NCBI GenBank assembly: GCA_903813345.2
Contig: CAIIXF020000012.1
Coordinates: 22,766,184-22,830,183, forward strand
Origin: Owenia fusiformis
Taxonomy: Eukaryota > Annelida > Polychaeta > Sabellida > Oweniidae
Length of the DNA stretch: 64,000 bases
Reading direction: 5' to 3'
The notes below the pieces were generated by a model. The model searched no databases and had not been told where the DNA came from. It saw nothing but the letters and a program-made list of their open reading frames with translations. The translations under genes and the position numbers were made by a program. Shown one piece after another: positions 58,701-64,000 of this stretch (position 1 is the stretch's first letter; each line of letters starts with the position of its first letter).

Positions 58701-61700
58701 TTAACCCAATCTACAGTATATGGAACATTATGTGTCATCCTCAAGCAAAACAGGCTGACATTTTAGCATAATTAAAACTTTGATTTTTTGCAAATTTTTG
58801 TAGATCGTGTTCATTTCTAATTTGTATTTTATTCCATAAACCTCAAACAATGGGGAAAACAACCTACTTTTTCTCCATAGAGATAATTGTTAAACTGACA
58901 AAGTTTGAATTATAATTACTCAAATCTAAGCCTATCAAACCCTTTCATTCGTTCTCATCCTGTTATCTGACATAGTTAACAAATAAAAAAAGATTTAGCA
59001 TTGATTTTATGTCTGTAAAAAGCATGTTGGATGTGATTATGCCACCGATTTACTGAGACTACCAAAAATATAATTCAACTTGTGGGTTGAAAATTGTAAT
59101 CTGTCAGCCATCCCTGACACGCCTATAAGCTATTACCACAGATTAATTGTCAATACATGTACACATTTATATGTCATACATCTACAAGTAACTTGTGTTT
59201 TAAGTACTACTTTCCTCATATCATGAACAAAACAAATGTTATGTGAGTAAACAATTGACAACAATTTCAACATACACTACCTGTACTACCTTTTTAGTTG
59301 ACCATACTGCAGTGACATCTTTAGATAATGCCATTTTAAACCATTAAAAACACATCAATTCCAATGTATCTAAGAGCAAAAGGATGTAATATATTTCTTA
59401 TTATATTGTTCAGAAAAAAACAAGTCTCTCTGAATACCACCATTTCCAGAATTCTATCATTCTAATGTCTGAGCAAACGTAAATACATGCACACAATGCT
59501 GTTTCTCTCTAGGGATTACAAATTGTCATCTTGTTCTGGCTCTAGAAGGAAGCAAGTTAATCTCACTTTATATTGTACACTGTACTGTCAGTATAGTCAG
59601 TTGTTATACAGTATAGTATCATGTAAGTGTGTGTTGAACCTTCCAACGTCTTCATTTCTAGTGTCTACATCATTCTGATACTCATTGAGTCATTTTTCAT
59701 GGATGCGTTCTGAACCACTGAAAGTCTTTATTTCTAGATTCAATCATAGTTTCCATATCTTGCTTTGTGAGGGGGGAATTCAAGTGCCTTACTTAAGGAC
59801 ATTAAGACATTTTTTGCATACTGTCAAACGTTAAGCACTTTTTAAATTTTAGATAAAGAAAACAACTTACTTATTTCTCTTACGTGAATAATCAGGCGAG
59901 CAACGAGTGCCAGGTAGTCATCCTAAAAAAAGAAGTCAAATGTTATTCAATGTTTGGTATAGTATACAGCAGAACTTGTCTTAGGAGAACAACTTTGGTA
60001 CCTCTAAATAAAATATATAGAGGATATATAGAGGATCATTTATCATTAAGTCAGTTGGTGTTGGGACTCTGAAAAGTGTTCCACAGACAGAGGTGTTCCA
60101 CTTCTAGAGATGTTCCACATTACATTGTTTCACTGTATGTTATCTCCAAAGCATAAGAACAACAAGATACTGCAAGTACATCATGTCATCATGTTGAAAA
60201 TCTGCATCCAATCAAGAATTTGAGATATTAAGATAATAGGGCCTGAGTATTTCAACCAAAACAGATAACATTAGTAATAGAATTAAGTATCCAGTTGTGT
60301 ATGATTTCATACTAACTTGTGATACATAAGCATACATAAAGAAAGTTGGGACATTTTTTGGCCAACCTCATGGAATATCAAATAGAAAATGAAACTTACT
60401 CTGGACTTTGATCTTTGGAAAACATGGTTTTCCATCTCGGGACTCGACTTATTCCCAGGGTTCCCTGCAGCCCGTAATGCATCATCGCTGAAATATATAT
60501 TAATTTCTTTAACTGTACATGTATTTAACTATTATTTCAGACCACAAAAAAAAGTATAAAAAAATTTTGGAAACAAAACTATATTTGGAGAGCGACCTTG
60601 AGAATTTCTATTCAAACTGCCACATTTTATCAAACGAAATTCAAATAAAAACCTAACTATTCAATTTCAAAACAGGAATGAATGATGTAGAAGTCAGAAG
60701 TCAGACAATTTTCAAAAAATATCAGAACTACAGTAGTACCTGCTTAGTAGAACACCTCCACAAGTCGAACGCTTTTTCAAAGTCCCATTTTAAAAACCCA
60801 TTGACTAAATGTTAATTGAACCTCTATAAGTGGAACACCTCCAAATTTGAACGACCCATACTGAAACATTATCCTGCTAAGTGGACCCATGGGCTTTCAA
60901 GAGAGCCTGTTGAAAGCCCATGGTGGAACAGTCAATTTTTCATAAATTCAACATGTTATGCTACCACTAATAATTTGATAATCAGCAAATTAGGATTTAC
61001 TAAGATTATCATTTACTTTGAGATTTTAGTTTTTGCATCGGAAATATGTCAGCAATTTTCAAAATGTCGGAAGGGGAATTCCCCAGGGATTTCCCTTATG
61101 ACTGGTGCATGCCGGGAACTGAATGGAGGAATTTGACGGTTGAAATAAGTTAAATATTACACGCAAATATTGCTATCAAAAACAAAAATATCTTCGTTCT
61201 GCCGATAAACCCATAGGCAAAGGCCTATAGGAATATTTTTTAAATAAAGATGGCATGGTAATCGATCTGTGTTTATTTATAATAAATTCTCTTCAGGTAA
61301 TCAACGGGAGCCTAAGTGATACTTTTAAAATCCACATTTCGCCCCTAAATGCCGATCGTTCTTGTGAAACAGCCCTACTGTTTGATAAAAGACATATCCA
61401 TATACATACTAGAGTCCATTTCACTGCTTCATTTCGTCAGTAGAACGGCAAAAATAAGAAATTGGGAGACCATTGTGCAATAATATATGGAAAAGTTTAT
61501 TCATAATGTACATGAATGACATTTGTATATTTCAGATTTTTTAGTTTTTTGTGCAATAAGCCTGTGCCGTCTTGTAATTTGAAGAATTTCGGCCATGTTA
61601 ATCTTATTGAAAATAACATGGCAGAGAAACATCCAAATATAAGAGGCCACACACTTTATAAGCCAAACTAGAAGCAATCCAAGATATACAAATGTCATTC

Positions 61701-62140
61701 ATGTACAATAGGAATAGACTATATTTTTCCATATATTAGAGTTGCAAAATGATATTTTGATTTCTTATTTTTTAGCTTTTACTGACGAAGTTAAACAGTG
61801 AAATGGACTCTAAGTGTGTAGTGTCGATCAGACACTAACTGAAATAGGCATAATATGCCTAAGAACAGCAAAATTGTGGTTTGCGAAATTGGCCATGGCA
61901 GATTTCGAAAGTGAAAGTGAAATAAACACAGGATGAGGAAGTTGAGAAACACTGAAATTCATGTCATTCAACGAGGTTATTATGACATATGATGTATAAA
62001 ATGTCCAAATTAGAATGTAAAGAGATAGCACATTTACATAACTACAATTTGACTCACATTTGTTGAACGACCTTGCGTCTAAACCCTTCTGACTTCCAAT
62101 CTCCCGAGGCAGGAAAACTATCAGACATTTCGTGTTGCAT
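31626..62140 (-). CDS. MED15: Mediator complex subunit 15, complete, 12 coding exons, 561 aa
   Basis: Tail-module subunit of Mediator, which links DNA-bound activators to RNA polymerase II in the nucleus. Residues about 12-75 form a KIX domain (GDWKSEGFRRKVVQQIDDAL, MENHVF, DDYLALVARLIIHVRE). Residues 76-204 are Gln/Met/Gly-rich with short Q runs only, and 205-285 are Pro/Ser/Gly-rich. The conserved C-terminal part follows: RYIEPLRRMISRIDKDE, RKKELSKMKRLLDVL, ICQPLLDAV, LYRTFSPAIQALHGPP, VPNVLQGEIARLD, LICKLEDKDLPSVPPL and LLDTWEMSVRVAC before TAA. All junction phases agree. A Thr/Ala-rich stretch at about 351-380 is unusual. The protein is shorter than human MED15 (about 790 aa), mainly through loss of glutamine tracts. 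Introns are full of transposons. The start could be Met1 or the in-frame Met5. Confidence 0.95.
31942..32653. mobile_element. Fold-back element, about 0.7 kb
   Basis: Two arms of about 280-300 bp are inverted copies (for example gacagggtagatgcaaacaa on the left and ttgtttgcatctaccctgtc on the right), around a loop near 32250-32370. It occupies MED15 intron 11 next to the exon-11 donor. Confidence 0.8.
32664..32762 (-). CDS. MED15: MED15 exon 11
   Basis: Phase 1 to 1. Encodes DKDLPSVPPLNVTVPAGYP. The donor gtaagt is followed within about 10 bp by the arm of a fold-back element. Confidence 0.92.
32946..33296. repeat. 32-bp minisatellite
   Basis: Alternating halves gttgaattgacccaggg and ctgagttgaccaagg, about 10-11 units, in MED15 intron 10. 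The open frames inside (NSTLGQ-type repeats) are products of the repeat. Confidence 0.9.
33541..33710 (-). CDS. MED15: MED15 exon 10
   Basis: Phase 2 to 1. Encodes PPPKKQKIE, a possible basic nuclear-localisation patch, then NVLQGEIARLDYRFRVNL and IQLICKL. Confidence 0.92.
34824..35201 (-). repeat. 42-bp tandem array derived from MED15 exon 9 end and its splice donor, 9 units
   Basis: Units start at 34824 and every 42 bp up to 35160. On the minus strand each reads GGCCTTACATGGGCCTCCAA, then TTAGGTATTAAACACTAGTC or a close variant. The 35160 unit is the functional exon end (ATAAG|GTATTA), coding for ALHGPPI, conserved in MED15. The other eight lie in the intron. Confidence 0.95.
35182..35411 (-). 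CDS. MED15: MED15 exon 9
   Basis: Phase 0 to 2. Starts with a Thr/Ala-rich insertion, then HICQPLLDAVAAHARSPM and LYRTFSPAIQALHGPPI. Ends ATAAG|GTATTA inside the first unit of a 42-bp tandem array. Confidence 0.93.
35718..35854 (-). CDS. MED15: MED15 exon 8
   Basis: Phase 1 to 0. Encodes RKKELSKMKRLLDVLSDTKT and LLKCENVLEKLE, conserved in MED15. Confidence 0.93.
36145..40592. mobile_element. Large fold-back element, about 4.45 kb, filling MED15 intron 7
   Basis: Ends are inverted copies: ttagcgggatcagatgtcc and ggacatctgaccccgctaa. The outer arms (about 36145-36420 and 40340-40592) match throughout. Inside, units with caggggtaaccatattgtac repeat at about 150-180 bp on the left (36660-37740) and in the opposite orientation on the right (39640-40080). 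An inner inverted pair lies at about 37840-37900 and 38390-38450. No transposase frame was found. Confidence 0.85.
40645..40945 (-). CDS. MED15: MED15 exon 7
   Basis: Phase 0 to 1. Pro/Ser/Gly-rich linker (SPSPGNAMPIPSPGS), then AEKHKQLSRYIEPLRRMISR. Confidence 0.93.
41120..41317 (-). pseudogene. Non-LTR-type reverse transcriptase fragment
   Basis: The minus-strand frame encodes LEDKSPGQDQIKS, then IIPLTYICNLSLSIEIFPDL and LKNQRSN. This matches the conserved N-terminal part of LINE reverse transcriptases (K-PG-D-I ... PL--I-N-S---G-FPD-LK). It is truncated at both ends and lies in MED15 intron 6, sense to the gene. Confidence 0.65.
41460..41579. mobile_element. Half copy of the 500-bp MITE
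   Basis: Shares tttttacagaatgttttcaa and gaattcagttcaccatatcg with 20820-20914 and 22280-22370. The left half is absent. Confidence 0.6.
41606..41719 (-). CDS. MED15: MED15 exon 6
   Basis: 38 codons, phase 0 to 0. Met/Gly/Gln-rich (MAQNMGGQPMGVQNIGG). Confidence 0.88.
41790..42840. repeat. Degenerate tandem repeats, about 100-bp unit
   Basis: Blocks with gaaggtcaagtctgaaatct-aaagtcag and aacttg(t/c)agatgat recur, clearest at 42530-42840. MED15 intron 5. Confidence 0.55.
43190..43287 (-). CDS. MED15: MED15 exon 5
   Basis: Phase 1 to 0. Met/Gly/Gln/Pro-rich, ending RQPQPQQQM before donor gtaacc. Confidence 0.88.
43300..45940. other. MED15 intron 4, no gene recognised
   Basis: AT-rich, only short chance frames, no strong repeat seen. 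Confidence 0.4.
45945..46121 (-). CDS. MED15: MED15 exon 4
   Basis: Phase 1 to 1. SKKEKQQQQQMAPNM, then PLNALQNPLNALQSM, a motif typical of MED15 after the KIX domain. Confidence 0.9.
46738..47268. mobile_element. Fold-back MITE, about 0.53 kb
   Basis: The ends acactggtgatccgctcgat and atcgagtggatcaccagtgt are complementary. Arms of about 240 bp flank a short loop near 46985-47035. Lies in MED15 intron 3. Confidence 0.8.
47319..47388 (-). CDS. Candidate alternative first coding exon of MED15 (KIX-less isoform)
   Basis: The minus-strand ATG at 47388 opens MWPNQWYNQGSRAEDLPNPY, followed by a gtaagt donor at 47318. It ends in phase 1, so it would splice in frame to MED15 exon 4. Included as an internal exon after exon 3 it would hit a stop, so only an alternative-start model works. 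Inference from phase and codon pattern only. Confidence 0.25.
47560..48080. repeat. Tandem repeat, about 57-bp unit
   Basis: Units with tataatcctcctgtcatata and tgttgtctatcctctttat, about nine copies, more diverged at the left. Confidence 0.8.
48615..48801. repeat. 75-bp tandem repeat, 2.5 units
   Basis: agaaatggctttaattaacc recurs at 48629, 48704 and 48780, with cttgaagacagtctagtaca between. Confidence 0.8.
49694..50917. mobile_element. Nested element with TTAA target duplication, 1.22 kb
   Basis: Flanked by TTAA at 49690-49693 and 50918-50921. The uninterrupted family A copy 2 has one ttaa at the same site (gtgcttctttaatgtctac), confirming insertion. Ends agtccccgtcaaaagttt and aaactttatatggggcct are imperfect inverted repeats. 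TTAA duplication is typical of piggyBac/Kolobok-type elements. No transposase seen. Confidence 0.8.
50111..50510. mobile_element. Possible third-level insertion, 0.4 kb
   Basis: Left end atatcgtacctaa and right end ttaggtacgata are inverted. The right end is itself a hairpin (atatcgtacc-ttttgtta-ggtacgata). It contains a (cgcc)n run at 50425-50470. It could instead be part of the enclosing element. Confidence 0.5.
51720..52480. repeat. 27-bp minisatellite with higher-order units
   Basis: The unit actcaaattaatagtgctt plus an 8-bp variable part encodes TQINSA..Y on the plus strand. A block of about 120 bp is repeated exactly at 52080-52200 and 52200-52320. The 254-codon open frame (51749-52513) exists because the unit is a multiple of three; it lacks splice or domain support. 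Confidence 0.85.
52806..55054. mobile_element. hAT-like element with exact 8-bp target duplication, 2.25 kb
   Basis: TIRs taggggtcacacggtt and aaccgtgtaacccctа-type ends (right end at 55054) are flanked by identical ATATATAA at 52798-52805 and 55055-55062. Subterminal regions are rich in aaccg/cggtt. It carries a nested AT-rich element and no intact transposase. Confidence 0.85.
53225..54604. mobile_element. Nested AT-rich TIR element, 1.38 kb
   Basis: Ends cactctaaaaaataattact and agtaatatttttttagagtg are complementary with one or two differences. The interior is almost entirely scrambled repeats of agtaatt/aattact. It sits inside the hAT-like element. Confidence 0.75.
55063..57485. other. 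MED15 intron 3, no gene recognised
   Basis: AT-rich, no convincing exon or repeat apart from short simple runs. Confidence 0.4.
57486..57873. mobile_element. MITE, about 390 bp
   Basis: Ends agccctgaatacactga and tacggtgtatacagggct are inverted with three mismatches. The interior is full of ttgaaatgcttgaaa-type repeats. Confidence 0.65.
58214..58716. mobile_element. Pogo/mariner-type deletion derivative with TA target duplication, 503 bp
   Basis: Exact TIRs of 23 bp or more begin ctgtagattgggttaatttg and end caaattaacccaatctacag, flanked by TA at 58212-58213 and 58717-58718. It retains a transposase N-terminal fragment at 58493-58651. Confidence 0.85.
58493..58651 (+). pseudogene. Truncated transposase N-terminus (helix-turn-helix)
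   Basis: 52-codon frame starting MYKRGEYRQWSSKEKMNIAK and including GISQTARKFNIP, the pattern of a psq/HTH DNA-binding domain of pogo-like transposases. After KFNIP it runs into the element's terminal repeats and stops, so the catalytic domain is deleted. The TIR and TA duplication support the assignment. Confidence 0.65.
58719..59870. other. MED15 intron 3, no gene recognised
   Basis: AT-rich with no repeat structure I can define. Confidence 0.4.
59871..59922 (-). CDS. MED15: MED15 exon 3 (KIX)
   Basis: 17 codons plus one base: DDYLALVARLIIHVREI, the last KIX helix. Flanked by tttttttag and gtaagt. It is separated from exon 4 by a 13.7-kb intron. Confidence 0.92.
60400..60487 (-). CDS. MED15: MED15 exon 2 (KIX)
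   Basis: Phase 2 to 0. Encodes DDALRAAGNPGNKSSPEMEN then HVFQRSKSR, matching the KIX middle helix. Confidence 0.93.
60488..61410. other. MED15 intron 1, part; repeat relic
   Basis: 60730-60920 holds a decayed repeat with tagaacacctcc and ggaacacctccaaatttga motifs. The rest is unremarkable. Confidence 0.4.
61411..61811. mobile_element. Fold-back element, 0.4 kb
   Basis: Ends agagtccatttcactg and cagtgaaatggactct are exact complements. Arms share atgaatgacatttgtatat in inverted form. MED15 intron 1. Confidence 0.75.
62058..62140 (-). CDS. MED15: MED15 exon 1 (start, KIX helix 1)
   Basis: ATG at 62140, with the in-frame ATG at 62128 giving MSDSFPASGDW. Contains GDWKSEGFRRKVVQQ. Donor gtgagt, phase 2. 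Confidence 0.9.
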
Positions 62141-62475
62141 ATTAATGTCTCATACCCTTACAATTTTAAATAAGTGTTTCCTATTTATTTTGCAAATATC
62201 CATGATCTGTGACGTTTATACATATTTTACTTTCAAATGATTAATAAAATGTCAATAATATTGACATATCACATATATTTAACTGCATCAATGATGCTGT
62301 CATCATCAAAACTAAATGGAATATGTTCAAAACTTCAAGTATGAGACACCAGTCTCGTTTTGGAATTCAAGATGTCAGCCTCCATTAAAAATATTGAAAA
62401 GTTCTAAATTTGTAAATAAATTTGTTTTACAAAACACTTGAAAGTCTAAATCAATCACTACACATAATTATCATA
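62141..62475. promoter_or_regulatory. Shared divergent promoter region of MED15 and CYB5D2-like gene
   Basis: 335 bp separate the two divergent start codons, so both promoters and 5' UTRs must overlap here unless non-coding first exons exist. AT-rich; no strong TATA box or CpG cluster stands out. A gtgacgt half-CRE lies near 62209. Confidence 0.55.
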
Positions 62476-62791
62476 ATGGGTTTACATCCCCTTGTATTAT
62501 TATCCGTTGTGGTTGGAGCAATAGCCGTTTTACTATCACTGGACACGTTTGAAGATATCAGGAATTTATTTCTGTCAAATTCTGCCAAAATAAGTCAATA
62601 TCTCACTTTACATTCCTCAGATGCTACAACTGGATCAAAGTATGGACGCATATTTACTAAAGCGGAGTTATCGCGATACGATGGTGAAGATACGAGCCCT
62701 GGATTGTACCTTGCCATACTGGGAAAAGTTTACGATGTATCTAAAGGTCAAAAGCATTATGGACCAGGTGGTGGATATCACTTTTTTGCAG
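62476..62791 (+). CDS. CYB5D2: Neuferricin (cytochrome b5 domain-containing 2)-like, first exon, partial
   Basis: A haem-binding protein of the membrane-associated progesterone receptor type (MAPR/cyt-b5-like). The ATG at 62476 opens a hydrophobic signal/anchor (LVLLSVVVGAIAVLLSL). The first half of the cytochrome b5-like domain follows: GRIFTKAELSRYDGEDTSPG, LYLAILGKVYDVSKGQKHYG and GGGYHFFAG. The YGPG...YHFFAG run is characteristic of the family. The exon ends in phase 1 at a gtacta donor (62792). An upstream in-frame ATG at 62422 adds 18 residues but delays the signal sequence. The rest of the gene lies beyond the window; exon 2 may begin at 63999. Confidence 0.88.
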
Positions 62792-62867
62792 GTACTAGTG
62801 TAACACATTGCAATATTTTTTGTCATCGTCTGTTTGTATTACAATAGATATGTTCTCATATGCACTG

Positions 62868-63632
62868 TTAAGGTGCCATGGAAGTTAACAGGAAATGACA
62901 AAACAGGAAGTGACAAAGCCATGCTGGATTTTGAAAATTTTTTGAAGCAAGATATCAGAGTTCTGTTTGGACCTCTAGTCAGTTTTACTAGTTCCACATA
63001 TCATTTACATGACTGGGAACACAATGGAAATGGTCAGAATGACCATAAAAATGATGAAATAACCTTTTCAGCCCTCTGAAAATGTGACTGAAAAATAGCT
63101 AAAAGTAGGTGCTCAGGAAAGGTCACTGAACAGAATCTTTCGATTTTTTCAGAAAACGTGTCCAATATATTGCTCTAAATGATACAATCTTTGAAATTTA
63201 AAAAAATTATCTGAAACAATAATGGCTGTAGTAAAAAGGTAAATCGATTGATTTTCAATTCAGTTTTTTTCATTTTTTTCTTTTTCTAAGAATGATATCA
63301 AATTTTTTTAAATTGTATCATTGTAAGCAATATATTGGGCAGATTTTCTGAAAAAGTCAAAAGATTCTGTTTAGTGACCTTTCCTGAGCACCTACTCTTA
63401 GCTGTTTTTCAGGCACATTTTCAGAGGGCTGAAAAGGTTATTTCATCATGTTTATGGTCATTCTGACCATTTCCGTTGTGTTCCCGGTCATGTAAATGAT
63501 ATGTGGAACTAGTTAAACTGACTAGAGGTCCAAACAGAACTCTGATATCTTGCTTCAAAAAATTTTCAAAATCCAGCATGGCTTTGTCACTTCCTGTTTT
63601 GTCATTTCCTGTTAACTTCCATGGCACCTTAA
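62868..63632. mobile_element. Fold-back element with TTAA ends, 0.77 kb
   Basis: Begins ttaaggtgccatggaagtta and ends taacttccatggcaccttaa. Arms of about 350 bp are inverted copies around a loop near 63240. The TTAA at both ends suggests a TTAA target duplication. In intron 1 of the CYB5D2-like gene. Confidence 0.85.
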
Positions 63633-64000
63633 GTGCATTAATGCGCCTCTGGGGCTTTATTTATATATCCAAGATTTGTCTAGTGACCTTATTAAAACTC
63701 CTAAAGTCAAAAAGTCACTAGAGGCTTCCACGTCTTTGTTTGAAGCTGTTGGATGTTAGAGTGTGCCGAATACAGTTAATTATTATTATAATTTGGTAAA
63801 TTACCAATTCTGTGTAAGATTGTCATTTTAAAAATTCATTAATAACCATGCAACTTACCATGTTTCATTTGGTTTGATATTTCCATTGGCTTTCAATAGA
63901 TGGCGGCAATGTTTGCAGAATTTAGTATAGCCTCATTCATTGACAGAATCTGATGACATATTAAATCCTAATTTTAAATTCACTTTCTCTGATCACAGGT

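Overview
This window is animal nuclear DNA, most likely from a bivalve mollusc or another lophotrochozoan. Genes have short exons with GT-AG introns, intergenic and intronic DNA is AT-rich, and there is a dense load of short inverted-repeat transposons, fold-back elements and minisatellites, including ACGG/TCCG-rich elements. The phylum is inferred from gene and repeat style; no species-specific marker was identified. No rRNA, tRNA, CRISPR array or prokaryotic feature was seen.

Four genes can be supported. (1) 1441-4695, plus strand: the last two exons of a single-pass membrane protein with PPxY motifs just inside the membrane and a very long disordered tail. Its start lies upstream of the exons seen. 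(2) 11568-25481, minus strand: a complete calpain-type cysteine protease in 11 coding exons (582 aa). Cys168, His326 and Asn351 are present, the N-terminus looks doubly acylated, and no C-terminal penta-EF-hand domain was found. (3) 31626-62140, minus strand: a complete MED15 (Mediator tail subunit) in 12 coding exons (561 aa), with an N-terminal KIX domain and the conserved C-terminal region. (4) 62476-62791, plus strand: first exon of a neuferricin (CYB5D2)-like cytochrome-b5-domain protein, divergent from MED15 with 335 bp between start codons. Every exon junction in calpain and MED15 was checked for phase and all are consistent. Several exons, such as calpain exon 10 and MED15 exons 1-3, are short and were found only by reading for splice sites.

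Most of the rest is repeats inside introns. Region by region: 5.5-11.3 kb holds three TIR elements and a tandem array. Calpain introns (11.8-25.2 kb) hold a GC-rich TIR element, a 41-bp minisatellite, a copy of an ACGG-rich element (family A here), a TIR element ending in GTTGTCCGAAACCC, and 500-bp MITEs. At 25.9-29.6 kb there is a tandem segmental duplication in which only one copy carries a hAT-like insertion, so the other copy preserves the empty site. MED15 introns contain a 4.4-kb fold-back element, several smaller fold-backs, a three-level transposon nest at 49-51 kb, a hAT-like element with an exact 8-bp target duplication at 52.8-55.1 kb, and a pogo-like deletion derivative at 58.2-58.7 kb.

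The most unusual signal is at MED15 exon 9. The exon end and its 5' splice site have been amplified into nine 42-bp tandem units (34824-35201), so eight decoy copies of the donor lie immediately downstream of the real one. Several other repeats (the calpain exon-10 minisatellite, the fold-back after MED15 exon 11, family A after calpain exon 9, the large fold-back after MED15 exon 7) also begin within about 10-75 bp of a splice donor.
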